NCBI RefSeq assembly: GCF_011090165.1
Contig: NZ_JAADJT010000001.1
Coordinates: 310,001 to 374,000, forward strand
Source: Duganella aceris
GTDB lineage: Bacteria; Pseudomonadota; Gammaproteobacteria; Burkholderiales; Burkholderiaceae_D
Length of the DNA: 64,000 nt
Direction: 5' to 3'
Part shown: positions 54,385 through 62,916 of the stretch, in pieces
How positions within the stretch are numbered: position 1 is the stretch's first letter
Layout of the letters: every line of letters begins with the position of its first letter
Translations under genes and position numbers: made by a program
Notes under the pieces: generated by a model
Told to the model about the DNA's origin: nothing
Databases searched by the model: none
Seen by the model: the letters and a program-made list of their open reading frames with translations, nothing else

Positions 54385-55460
54385 CAGCCGAACCTCCGCA
54401 AAGCCAGGCCGCAGGCGACCAGGTAGGCCGGGGCGTCGAGCCGCAACTGCGATTCGCGCACCGACGGGCCCAGCTGCATGCCCTTGAACGGCGAAATCAC
54501 CGCGCTGGAAATCTTGGTGCGGCTGGCCACCAGCTCCAGCAGGCCGGGGATCAGCGCGCAGCCGCCGGCCAGGAACAGCTGGTCGACCCGGGTGTACGGG
54601 GTCGAGGTGTAGAAGAACTGGATCGCGCGCGTCACTTCCAGCGCGGCGCTTTCGAGGAAAGGCACCAGCAGCTCGGCGTTGTAGTTGTCCGGCAGATCGC
54701 CGCTTTTCTTGCGCGCCTCGGCCTCGTCGAAGGCCAGGCCGTAGGAACGCACGATGTCCTGGGTCAGCGCGTTGCCGCCGAACGGCTGCTCGCGCTCGTA
54801 GACGGTGACGCCGTCCAGCATCACCGAGATATGCGTGACCTGGGCGCCGATCTGGAACAGCGCGACCACCTGGCCCACGCCCGATTCCGGCAGCTGGAAG
54901 ATGACCCGGTCCAGCGCGGCGCGGGCGGCGTAGGATTCGATGTCCATCACGGTGGCCTTCAGGCCGGACGCCTCGGCGATCGCGATCCGGTCCTCGACCT
55001 TCTCGCGGCGCGAGGCGGCCAGCATCACCTCGATGTCGTCGGCCGAGTTGGCGGCCGGGCCGATGACGTCGAAGTCCAGGCTGACCTCGTCGAGCGCGAA
55101 CGGAATGTACTGGCTGGCCTCGGATTCGACCTGCACTTCAAGCTGGTCTTCCGACAGGCCGGCCGGCAGGATGATCTTCTTGGTGATGACCGAGGCCGGC
55201 GGCATGCCGAGCGCGGCCAGCTTGGCGCGGGTGCCGCTTTTCTTCCACACGCGGCGCACCACTTCCACCACCTGGTCCATGTTTTCGATGTTGCCGTCGG
55301 TGACGGCGTTGCGCGGCAGCGGCTCGGCGGCGTAGCGCTCCAGCCGCAGTTCACCCTTGGCGCCGCGCGCCAGTTCGACCAGCCGCACGCCGGAGGTGCT
55401 GATGTCGATGCCGACCAGCGGCTGGTCGCCGCGCCCGAACAGCGCCTTGATATCGATCAT
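54384..55460 (-). CDS. pilM: type IV pilus assembly ATPase-like protein PilM
   Basis: The 358-aa actin-fold protein has PLVGIDISTSGVRLVEL, DFDVIGPAANSADDIEVMLAASRREKVEDRI, a phosphate motif VALFQIGAQVTHISV and the C-terminal FLAGGCALIPGLLELV. It binds the PilN N-terminus and polymerises beneath the inner membrane. First gene of pilMNOPQ, with a strong GGGGAG ribosome binding site; divergent from mrcA as in Pseudomonas and many betaproteobacteria. Confidence 0.96.
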   Translation of the reverse strand: MIDIKALFGRGDQPLVGIDISTSGVRLVELARGAKGELRLERYAAEPLPRNAVTDGNIENMDQVVEVVRRVWKKSGTRAKLAALGMPPASVITKKIILPAGLSEDQLEVQVESEASQYIPFALDEVSLDFDVIGPAANSADDIEVMLAASRREKVEDRIAIAEASGLKATVMDIESYAARAALDRVIFQLPESGVGQVVALFQIGAQVTHISVMLDGVTVYEREQPFGGNALTQDIVRSYGLAFDEAEARKKSGDLPDNYNAELLVPFLESAALEVTRAIQFFYTSTPYTRVDQLFLAGGCALIPGLLELVASRTKISSAVISPFKGMQLGPSVRESQLRLDAPAYLVACGLALRRFG

Positions 55461-55800
55461 GCGAGCTCCCCGGCGCCATGGCTGGCGCCCGCACCACAGT
55501 GCCTCCGAACAACGATTCGACCTGTTTGCATAAAAGAACTCGTTTGAAAACCAGCGTTTAGCCTGCTTATGTCAGACCGTACATTAAATCGTGCCTATAT
55601 AAGTGTAAAGGTATTTCTACAGTGCACGATTGTCTTGGTGTGAGGGTTTCACCACACTTATTTCGTCCTTCGTAGCCGCAAAAGCAACTCAGTTGTTTTG
55701 TTACTCACGAGTAAATATTTCTGACGTCAAGCATGCGCGCCGTGCCCGCTGGCGCTCGCTTATAATGGGCCGGATACATAAAACAGAAAGATCGTCCTGC
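55461..55800. other. divergent pilM-mrcA regulatory region
   Basis: These 340 bp are AT-rich in the middle (about 55500-55730) and contain no gene. They hold a TATAAT at 55761-55766 suited to mrcA and, on the minus strand, a TTTACA followed by AT-rich DNA (about 55582-55610) that is only a weak promoter candidate for pilM. No operator palindrome is convincing. Confidence 0.5.
55761..55766 (+). promoter_or_regulatory. -10 element for mrcA
   Basis: A perfect TATAAT lies 35 bp before the mrcA ATG. The -35 at 17 bp spacing (55738-55743) is poor, so an activator or a different spacing would be needed. Confidence 0.4.
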
Positions 55801-58155
55801 ATGGCCTCCTCCAATTCGGCACCGCCACCATCGAATCCGTCCAACGCATCCGCCAAAACCAAGGGTAAACCGCGCCGCTTCCTGCTGATGGCCGGCTTGT
55901 CGGTGGTCGGGCTCGGCCTGACGGCGCTGCTGCTGGTGGTGTTCGGCCTGGCGATGGCCTACCCCAACCTGCCCGAGCTCGACACGCTGACCGACTACCG
56001 GCCGAAGATGCCGCTGCGGATTTTCTCCGCCGACAATGTGCTGATCGGCGAGTTCGGCGAAGAGCGCCGCAACCTGGTGCGCATCAAGGACATCCCCGAC
56101 GTCATGAAGAAGGCGGTGCTGGCGATCGAGGACGACCGCTTCTACGAGCACGGCGGAGTCGACTACACCGGCATCCTGCGCGCGGCGGTGCACAACGCCA
56201 CCGGCGGCGCCAAGCAGGGCGCCTCCACCATCACCCAGCAGGTGGCGCGCAACTTCTTCCTGTCGAGCGAACAGACGCTGAAGCGCAAGGCCTACGAAGT
56301 GCTGCTGGCGTGGAAGATCGAAAAAAACCTCAGCAAGGACCAGATCCTCGAGGTCTACATGAACCAGATCTACCTGGGCCAGCGCGCCTATGGCTTCTCG
56401 TCGGCCGCCCAGATCTATTTCGGCAAGAACCTGCGCGACATCAGCGTGGCCGAGGCGGCGATGCTGGCCGGGCTGCCGAAGGCGCCGTCGGCCTACAATC
56501 CGGTGGTCAATCCGAAGCGCGCCCGCACCCGACAGCAATACATCCTGGTGCGCATGCACCAGCTCGGCTATATCAGCGACAAGCAGTTCGAAGAGGCCAA
56601 GGCCGACCCGCTCAAGGTCAAGACCGACAGCAGCGAGTTCGGCGTGCACGCCGAGTACGTGGCCGAGATGGCGCGCCAGCTGGTGTACGAGCAGTTCAAG
56701 GAAGACACCTACACCCGCGGCCTGAACGTGTTCACCACCATCACCAAGGCCGACCAGGACGCCGCCTACCTGGCGCTGCGCAAGGGCGTGATGGACTACG
56801 AGCGGCGCCACGCCTATCGCGGTCCGGAAGCCTATATCGACATCCCGCAGAAGAAGGAAGAGGCCGACGACGCGATCGAGACCGAGCTGGCCGACCACCC
56901 GGACAGCGACGACATCGTCGCCGCGATGGTGCTGGCGGCGACGCCGCAGCTGATCACCGCCGTCACCGCCTCGGGCGAGGAGATCAAGATCAGCGGCGCC
57001 GGGCTGGAGATGGGCCGTTCGTGGCTGTCCGAGAAAGCGGCGCCGAACAAGCGCATCCGCCGTGGCGCGGTGATCCGCGTCATGCAGGAGGGTAAGGATT
57101 GGGAAGTGACGCAGATGCCGGAGATCGAATCGGCCTTCGTCGCGGCCAGCACCACCGACGGCGCGATCAAGGCCATGGTCGGCGGCTTCGACTACAACCG
57201 CAGCAAGTTCAACCACGTGACCCAGGCCTGGCGCCAGCCGGGCTCGTCGTTCAAGCCCTTCATTTATTCGGCCTCGCTGGAGCGCGGCCTGTCGCCGGCC
57301 ACCATCATCAACGACGCGCCGATCTCGTTCGACGCCGGCCAGACCGGCGGCCAGGCCTGGGAGCCGAAGAACTACGACGGCAAGTACGACGGCCCGATGA
57401 CCATGCGCCGCGGCCTGACCAAGTCCAAGAACATGATCTCGATCCGCATCCTGCACCGCATCGGCGCCAAGTACGGCCAGGAATACACCACCCGCTTCGG
57501 CTTCGATCCGGACAAGAACCCGCCGTACCTGACGCTGGCGCTGGGCGCGGGCAACGTCACGCCGCTGCAGATGGCGGGCGCCTACGCGGTGTTCGCCAAC
57601 GGCGGCTACAAGGTGAGTCCGTATCTGATCTCCAAGGTGACCGACGCCGACGGCAAGATCCTGTCGCAGGCCCATCCGGACCTGGCCGGCGACGAGAAGA
57701 ACCGCGTCATCGACGAGCGCAACGCCTTCATGATGGACAGCATGCTCAAGGACGTGGTGCGCTTCGGCACGGCGACCAAGGCGCTGGCGCTGAAGCGGCC
57801 CGACATCTCCGGCAAGACCGGCACCACCAACGATTCGATCGACGCCTGGTTCGCCGGCTACCAGCCGAAGCTGGTGGGCATCGCCTGGATCGGCTACGAC
57901 CAGCCGAAGAACCTGGGCAACCGCGAGACCGGCGGCGGCCTGGCGCTGCCGATCTGGATCAACTACATGCAGAAGGCGCTGAAGAATATCCCGATCGAGG
58001 AACGGGCGGTGCCGGACGGCGTGATGCTGGTCGGCGACGAGTACTACTACGCCGAGAATCCGCCGGGCGTCGGCGTGCACAACCTCGACGCGCCGAACCA
58101 CGGCACCCCGGCCGAGGAAAAAGCCAAGGACGCGGTGAAGAACGAGCTGTTCTAG
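55801..58155 (+). CDS. mrcA: penicillin-binding protein 1A (class A)
   Basis: The 784-aa bifunctional peptidoglycan synthase has one membrane helix (FLLMAGLSVVGLGLTALLLVVFGL). A GT51 glycosyltransferase domain follows (AIEDDRFYEHGGVDYTGILRA with the catalytic Glu, QGASTITQQVARNFFL, EIYLG-like YMNQIYLGQRAYG), then an OB-like insert. The transpeptidase has SSFK (in QPGSSFKPFIYSAS), SKN and KTGTTNDSIDAWF. The start at 55801 follows AGAAAG; the frame is open upstream but unlikely to be translated. Divergent from pilM. Confidence 0.96.
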   Translation: MASSNSAPPPSNPSNASAKTKGKPRRFLLMAGLSVVGLGLTALLLVVFGLAMAYPNLPELDTLTDYRPKMPLRIFSADNVLIGEFGEERRNLVRIKDIPDVMKKAVLAIEDDRFYEHGGVDYTGILRAAVHNATGGAKQGASTITQQVARNFFLSSEQTLKRKAYEVLLAWKIEKNLSKDQILEVYMNQIYLGQRAYGFSSAAQIYFGKNLRDISVAEAAMLAGLPKAPSAYNPVVNPKRARTRQQYILVRMHQLGYISDKQFEEAKADPLKVKTDSSEFGVHAEYVAEMARQLVYEQFKEDTYTRGLNVFTTITKADQDAAYLALRKGVMDYERRHAYRGPEAYIDIPQKKEEADDAIETELADHPDSDDIVAAMVLAATPQLITAVTASGEEIKISGAGLEMGRSWLSEKAAPNKRIRRGAVIRVMQEGKDWEVTQMPEIESAFVAASTTDGAIKAMVGGFDYNRSKFNHVTQAWRQPGSSFKPFIYSASLERGLSPATIINDAPISFDAGQTGGQAWEPKNYDGKYDGPMTMRRGLTKSKNMISIRILHRIGAKYGQEYTTRFGFDPDKNPPYLTLALGAGNVTPLQMAGAYAVFANGGYKVSPYLISKVTDADGKILSQAHPDLAGDEKNRVIDERNAFMMDSMLKDVVRFGTATKALALKRPDISGKTGTTNDSIDAWFAGYQPKLVGIAWIGYDQPKNLGNRETGGGLALPIWINYMQKALKNIPIEERAVPDGVMLVGDEYYYAENPPGVGVHNLDAPNHGTPAEEKAKDAVKNELF

Positions 58156-58158
58156 CGC

Positions 58159-58488
58159 TTAGCCCAGCCTGACCGGGCTGCCGCCCTGAGCGCTGACCAT
58201 CTCGGACAGCGCGGCGAACAGCTCGGAGCCGTCGCGGGTGTTGAGCCACTGCCCGTCCTTCTGCTTGTAGTGGTAGCCGCCGGAACGCGAGGCCACCCAC
58301 AGCTCCTGCATCGCGGCCTGGCTGTTGACGATGATCTTGGAACCGTTGTCGATGAACTCGATCTCCAGCACATTGCCGCTGCGGCTGCACTCGACGTCGA
58401 GCATGTCCTCGTCGTTCAAGTCGTCCAGTTTGGCCTCGATGGCGGTGAGGGTGGCCTCGGCCTGCGCCAGGAATTCTGATTCGCCCAT
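58159..58488 (-). CDS. cyaY: iron donor protein CyaY (bacterial frataxin)
   Basis: The 109-aa protein has the acidic first helix (FLAQAEATLTAIEAKLDDLNDEDMLDVECS) that binds iron, and the beta sheet LEIEFIDNGSKIIVNSQAAMQELWVASRSGGYHY (read in pieces). It modulates IscS-dependent Fe-S cluster assembly. The start at 58488 has GGAG seven bases upstream. The tail of the gene faces mrcA's end with 3 bp between; its head faces lptM. The cyaY-lptM-lysA arrangement is common in proteobacteria. Confidence 0.94.
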   Translation of the reverse strand: MGESEFLAQAEATLTAIEAKLDDLNDEDMLDVECSRSGNVLEIEFIDNGSKIIVNSQAAMQELWVASRSGGYHYKQKDGQWLNTRDGSELFAALSEMVSAQGGSPVRLG

Positions 58489-58527
58489 GCTACACTCCAA
58501 TATCTATACTCAATCCATGATTTTATC

Positions 58528-58725
58528 GTGAAGTCCACTTTCCGTTTGTTTATCGGCCCAGCGACGCTGAGCCTGACCGTATTCCTCAGCGGTTGCGGCC
58601 AACCCGGCCCGCTGTACCTGCCCAAGCCGCCAGCGGCCAAGCCCGCCAAAAGCGGCGCCGCCCCGGCCGCGCCCGCCCCGGCGCCGATCACGCCTCCGAC
58701 CACCACTCCCGTTTCCCAACCATAA
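58528..58725 (+). CDS. lptM: LPS translocon maturation chaperone LptM (YifL-like lipoprotein)
   Basis: The 65-aa lipoprotein uses a GTG start at 58528; the nearby ATG at 58517 hits a stop after four codons in another frame. Signal and lipobox are LTVFLSGC, directly followed by the family signature GQPGPLYLPK. The rest is Pro/Ala-rich. In E. coli LptM assists disulfide maturation of LptD. It is 3 bp upstream of lysA, its usual neighbour. Confidence 0.88.
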   Translation: MKSTFRLFIGPATLSLTVFLSGCGQPGPLYLPKPPAAKPAKSGAAPAAPAPAPITPPTTTPVSQP

Positions 58726-58728
58726 TCT

Positions 58729-60006
58729 ATGTCGCAATTTTCGTATAAAGACGGCGTGCTGCACGCCGAGAACGCGTCGCTGAGCGCGATCGCCGAGCAG
58801 TTCGGCACCCCGGCCTACGTCTACTCCAAGGCGCAGCTGCTGGCCAACTTCGCCTCCTACGCCGACGCCTGCGCCGGCCGCGACGCGCTGGTCTGCTACG
58901 CCATGAAGTCCAATTCCAACCTGGCCATCCTCGACCTGCTGGCGCGCCAGGGCGCCGGCTTCGACATCGTCTCCGGCGGCGAACTGCTGCGGGTGCTGGC
59001 GGCCGGCGGCGATCCGCGCAAGGTGATCTTCTCCGGCGTCGGCAAGAGCGTCGAGGAAATGCGGCTGGCGCTGACGCACGACATCCTGTGCTTCAACGTC
59101 GAATCGATTCCCGAGCTGCACCGCCTCAACGAAGTGGCCGGCGCGATGGGCAAGACCGCGCGCATCTCGCTGCGCGTCAACCCCAACGTCGACGCCAAGA
59201 CCCATCCGTACATCGCGACCGGCCTGAAGGCCAACAAGTTCGGCGTCGCCTTCGACGACGCGCTGGACACCTACCGCACCGCCGCCACGCTGCCGCACCT
59301 GGAAGTGTCGGGCATCGACTGCCACATCGGCTCGCAGCTGCTGGACGACGCGCCGCTGCTGGAGGCGCTGGACCGCCTGATCGAACTGATCGACAAGCTG
59401 GGCGACGAAGGCATCGTGCTGCACCACCTGGACATCGGCGGCGGCATCGGCATCAATTACGGTGAAGCGGGCGAAGCGGCGCCGGTGCCGGTGGGCGACT
59501 ACCTGGGCCGGCTGTTCGCGCGCATCGACGCCTGGCGCGCGGCGCGCCACGACGGCAAGCCGATCAAGGTGATCTTCGAGCCGGGCCGTTCGATCGTCGG
59601 CGACACCGGCGTGCTGCTGATGAAGGTGGAATACATCAAGCACGGCGAAGAGAAGAATTTCTGCATCGTCGACGCGGCGATGAACGACATGGCGCGTCCG
59701 GCCTTGTACCAGGCGTGGATGGACATGCGGCCGGTGGCGCAGAGCGCGGCCGAGGCGCTGGCTTACGACGTGGTGGGACCGATCTGCGAATCCGGCGACT
59801 GGCTGGCGCGCGACCGCCAGCTGGCGGTCGAGGCCGGCGACCTGCTGGTGATGCACACGGCGGGCGCGTATGGCATGACGATGGCGTCCAACTACAACAC
59901 CCGCGGCCGCGCCGCCGAGATCATCGTCGACGGCGACGTCTGCCACCTGGTGCGCCGCCGCGAAACGCCGGAAGAGTTGTACGCGCTGGAGTCGCTGATC
60001 AAGTAA
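58729..60006 (+). CDS. lysA: diaminopimelate decarboxylase
   Basis: The 425-aa PLP enzyme makes lysine from meso-diaminopimelate. It has the PLP-lysine [16 protein letters not shown] (near 55-65), the IDCHIGSQ block, [28 protein letters not shown], and the intersubunit Cys in [14 protein letters not shown]. It is preceded by lptM and followed by an intrinsic terminator overlapping the end of msrQ. Confidence 0.97.
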   Translation: MSQFSYKDGVLHAENASLSAIAEQFGTPAYVYSKAQLLANFASYADACAGRDALVCYAMKSNSNLAILDLLARQGAGFDIVSGGELLRVLAAGGDPRKVIFSGVGKSVEEMRLALTHDILCFNVESIPELHRLNEVAGAMGKTARISLRVNPNVDAKTHPYIATGLKANKFGVAFDDALDTYRTAATLPHLEVSGIDCHIGSQLLDDAPLLEALDRLIELIDKLGDEGIVLHHLDIGGGIGINYGEAGEAAPVPVGDYLGRLFARIDAWRAARHDGKPIKVIFEPGRSIVGDTGVLLMKVEYIKHGEEKNFCIVDAAMNDMARPALYQAWMDMRPVAQSAAEALAYDVVGPICESGDWLARDRQLAVEAGDLLVMHTAGAYGMTMASNYNTRGRAAEIIVDGDVCHLVRRRETPEELYALESLIK

Positions 60007-60022
60007 GCAGCGCCAGCCGGAC

Positions 60023-60056
60023 AAAAGCCGCCCGCGTCACCGCCGGCGGCTTTTTT
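60023..60056 (+). terminator. intrinsic terminator of lysA
   Basis: AAAAGCCGCC (60023-60032) pairs with GGCGGCTTTT (60045-60054), closed by a 12-base loop, and runs into a T-tract (60051-60056). It abuts the msrQ stop codon and, having A-run and T-run on opposite sides, may stop msrPQ transcripts as well. Confidence 0.85.
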
Positions 60057-60670
60057 CATGCGGCGGCGGCCTTCTTGCGCCACCAGTAGACGCGCATCAG
60101 CAGCAGGATGCCGAGGATGGTGCCGAAGATGATCGGCTGGGTGAAGTTGTGCTTGCCCGCCTTCATCCACCAGAAGTGCAAAATGGCCAGCGGCGCGATC
60201 ACGTAGATCAGCCGGTGCAGCCACTGCCAGCGCTTGCCGCCCAACCGCTTGACCATGGCGTTGGTGCTGGTCACCGCCAGAGGGATCAGCAGCACGAAGG
60301 CGATGAAGCCCACCGTGATGAACGGCCGCTTCAGCACGTCCTTCCACATCTCCCGCAGATCGAAGAAATGATCGAACCACAGGAAGGTCATGAAGTGCAG
60401 GAAGCCGTAGAAGAACATGTACAGCCCCAGCATGCGGCGCAGCTTCAGCAGCCAGTTCCATTTGCTGAGCCGGCGCAGCGGCGTCACCGCCAGCGTGAAG
60501 CACAGGAAGTACAAGGTCCAGTCGCCGGTGCCGCGCGTGATGAACTCCAGCGGCTCGACCAGTTGCCCGGTCAGCGTCAGGTAGACCATGCGCAGCAAGG
60601 GCACCAGCGCCAGCGCGAACACCGCGCCCTTGATCCAGCCGACCTGGCGCGCGGACGGAGCGAACGCCAT
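60056..60670 (-). CDS. msrQ: protein-methionine-sulfoxide reductase heme-binding subunit MsrQ
   Basis: The 204-aa integral membrane protein has six hydrophobic segments and a ferric-reductase-like transmembrane pattern: FFYGFLHFMTFLWFDHFF, KRWQWLHRLIYVIAPLAILHFWW with conserved His residues for heme b. It passes electrons from the respiratory chain to MsrP. Its ATG shares a base with the msrP stop (TGATG), proving the pair is coupled. The start at 60670 was set by that overlap. Confidence 0.95.
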   Translation of the reverse strand: MAFAPSARQVGWIKGAVFALALVPLLRMVYLTLTGQLVEPLEFITRGTGDWTLYFLCFTLAVTPLRRLSKWNWLLKLRRMLGLYMFFYGFLHFMTFLWFDHFFDLREMWKDVLKRPFITVGFIAFVLLIPLAVTSTNAMVKRLGGKRWQWLHRLIYVIAPLAILHFWWMKAGKHNFTQPIIFGTILGILLLMRVYWWRKKAAAA

Positions 60671-61650
60671 CAGTAGAACTTCTTCAGGTCCATGCCGGCG
60701 TACAGCGGCGCGACATCGTTGTAGCCGTTGAACATCAGGGTCTTGCGCTTGCGCGCCAGGAAGCCGTCCTCGCCGATGCGGCGCTCGGACGCCTGCGACC
60801 AGCGCGGGTGATCGACGTCCGGATTGACGTTGGAGTAGAAACCGTATTCGTTCGGCGCCGACAAATTCCACGACGTGCGCGGCTGGTCTTTGACAAAGCG
60901 GATCTTGACGATCGACTTGGCCGACTTGAAGCCGTACTTCCACGGCAGCACCATGCGCACCGGCGCGCCGTTCTGGTTGGCCAGCGTCTCGCCGTACATG
61001 CCCAAGGTCAGCAGCGCCAGCGGGTGGTTGGCTTCGTCGATGCGCAAGCCTTCGGTGTACGGCCATTGCAGCACGCGGCTGCCGACGCCCGGCATCTGCT
61101 TCTTGTCGGCCAGCGTGACGAATTCCACGTACTTGGCGTTGCCGGTCGGCTCGACCTTCTTGATGATCTCGGAGAACGAGTAGCCGATCCACGGAATCAC
61201 CATCGACCAGCCCTCGACGCAGCGCAGGCGGTACACGCGCTCCTCGAGCGGCGCCAGCTTCAGCAGCGCGTCGATGTCCAAGGTCATCGGCTTCTTGACC
61301 TCGCCCTCGATGGTGACGGTCCACGGCCGCGTCTTCAGCGTGCCGGCGTTCATCGCCGGTTCGCTCTTGTCGGTGCCGAACTCGTAGAAGTTGTTGTAGG
61401 TGCTGGCGTCCTTGTACGGCGTCTGCTTGTCCAGCGCCGAGTAGGCGGGATTGAGCTTGGCGGCCAGCTTGGGATTGCCGCCGCCCTGGGCGAAGGCTTC
61501 GCGGTTGGCCATCTCCAGCAGCGCGGCGCTGCCGACGGCGCCCATGGCGAGCTGCTTGATGAACTTGCGGCGCGATTCGTACTCGGCGCGCGGCGTGATT
61601 TCGGAAGAAAACGGCAACTCGATGCCGTTGGGGCTGCGTTTGATCAGCAT
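60670..61650 (-). CDS. msrP: protein-methionine-sulfoxide reductase catalytic subunit MsrP
   Basis: The 326-aa molybdoenzyme repairs oxidised Met in periplasmic proteins. A Tat-type signal ([23 protein letters not shown]) implies export folded with cofactor. The molybdopterin Cys lies in [18 protein letters not shown] (near 145), followed by [17 protein letters not shown]. It precedes msrQ in a coupled two-gene operon; no two-component regulator gene adjoins. Confidence 0.95.
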   Translation of the reverse strand: MLIKRSPNGIELPFSSEITPRAEYESRRKFIKQLAMGAVGSAALLEMANREAFAQGGGNPKLAAKLNPAYSALDKQTPYKDASTYNNFYEFGTDKSEPAMNAGTLKTRPWTVTIEGEVKKPMTLDIDALLKLAPLEERVYRLRCVEGWSMVIPWIGYSFSEIIKKVEPTGNAKYVEFVTLADKKQMPGVGSRVLQWPYTEGLRIDEANHPLALLTLGMYGETLANQNGAPVRMVLPWKYGFKSAKSIVKIRFVKDQPRTSWNLSAPNEYGFYSNVNPDVDHPRWSQASERRIGEDGFLARKRKTLMFNGYNDVAPLYAGMDLKKFY

Positions 61651-61718
61651 GCTGACTCCGGAGGAAGTGTAAGCCTCAACCTTACACCAATCCCCGGAAG
61701 TCGTTGATTACATTGCGA

Positions 61719-62873
61719 TTACAATTTGCCGTAAGAGTGCAATCCGGACAAGAACATGTTCACGCCGAGGAAGGCGAAGGTGGTCACCAGCAAGCCCACC
61801 AGCGCCCACCAGGCCGCCGGACGTCCGCGCAGGCCGGTCATCAGGCGCATGTGCAGCCAGGCCGCGTAGTTGAGCCAGACGATCAGCGCCCAGGTCTCCT
61901 TCGGATCCCACGACCAGTAGCCGCCCCAGGCCTCGGCGGCCCACAGCGCGCCCAGGATGGTGGCGATGGTGAAGAAGGCGAAGCCGGCCGAGATGGCCTT
62001 GTACATGACGTCGTCCAGCACCTCTTCCGACGGCAGCCGATCCTTCAGGTAGCCGGAGGTCTTGAGCAGATAAGCGGAAGCCACCATGGCCGCCAGCGCG
62101 AAGTTGCCGTAGCCGATGAAGTTGGCCGGGACGTGGATCTTCATCCACCAGCTTTGCAGCGCCGGCAACAGCGGCTGGATGTCGGCGGCGTTGCGGGTGG
62201 TGGTGTACCAGAACAGGAAGCCGATCGCGGCGGTGATCACCAGCGAGACGAAGGCGCCCAGCTGGCGGGTGGCGTAGCGCTGCTCGAAGTACAGGTAGAA
62301 CATCGCGGTGATCAGCGAGAACAGGATGAACACTTCGTACAGGTTGGACACCGGGATGTGGCCGACGTCGGCGCCGATCAAGTAGGACTCGTACCAGCGC
62401 ACCATCATCGCGGTCCAGCCCAGCACCACGGCGGCCCAGCACAGCTTGGAGCCGATGCTGGACGCCGCCGCCGAGCGGCCCGCCAGGCCGATCAGGTAGA
62501 ACACGGTCGACAGGCAGAACATCACGCTCATCCACAGCACCGCCGACTGGCTCGACAGCATCATGCGCAGCCAGAACTTCTGGCTGCCCATGTCCAGCTG
62601 GCCGGCGTACATCGAGATCGCCCACAAGGTCAGCAGCGCCACCAGCGGCATCAGCCAGCGCACCGGCTTCCAGTGCCAGCCCAGCGCGGCGAAGGTCGGC
62701 GCGGCCAGCAGCAGGATCGCCTGTTCGTAGACGTCCATGTTGTGGTGGTAGCGGTTCAGGCCGAACACAGCGGCGGCCACCAGCGCCAGCGCGAAGATCC
62801 AGTCGAACGCCGTCAGCCGTTTGAAATAGCCGGGCGCCTGGGTATAGGTTTGCTGGGATTGCGTCAGTTCCAT
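61719..62873 (-). CDS. ccsB: cytochrome c biogenesis protein CcsB (System II, CcsA-type)
   Basis: The 384-aa membrane protein has several hydrophobic helices. The heme-handling WWD motif is WGGYWSWDPKETWALIVW near residue 300, with flanking conserved His residues (NRYHHNMDV, KIHVPANFIGYG, WLHMRLM). With ResB it exports heme and attaches it to apocytochromes c. Two adjacent ATGs follow GGAG; 62873 (MELTQSQ) has the better 7-base spacing. It follows resB by 43 bp. Confidence 0.95.
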   Translation of the reverse strand: MELTQSQQTYTQAPGYFKRLTAFDWIFALALVAAAVFGLNRYHHNMDVYEQAILLLAAPTFAALGWHWKPVRWLMPLVALLTLWAISMYAGQLDMGSQKFWLRMMLSSQSAVLWMSVMFCLSTVFYLIGLAGRSAAASSIGSKLCWAAVVLGWTAMMVRWYESYLIGADVGHIPVSNLYEVFILFSLITAMFYLYFEQRYATRQLGAFVSLVITAAIGFLFWYTTTRNAADIQPLLPALQSWWMKIHVPANFIGYGNFALAAMVASAYLLKTSGYLKDRLPSEEVLDDVMYKAISAGFAFFTIATILGALWAAEAWGGYWSWDPKETWALIVWLNYAAWLHMRLMTGLRGRPAAWWALVGLLVTTFAFLGVNMFLSGLHSYGKL

Positions 62874-62916
62874 CATAATTCTCCGATGTTGCAACAAGGA
62901 AATATGTTAAACCATA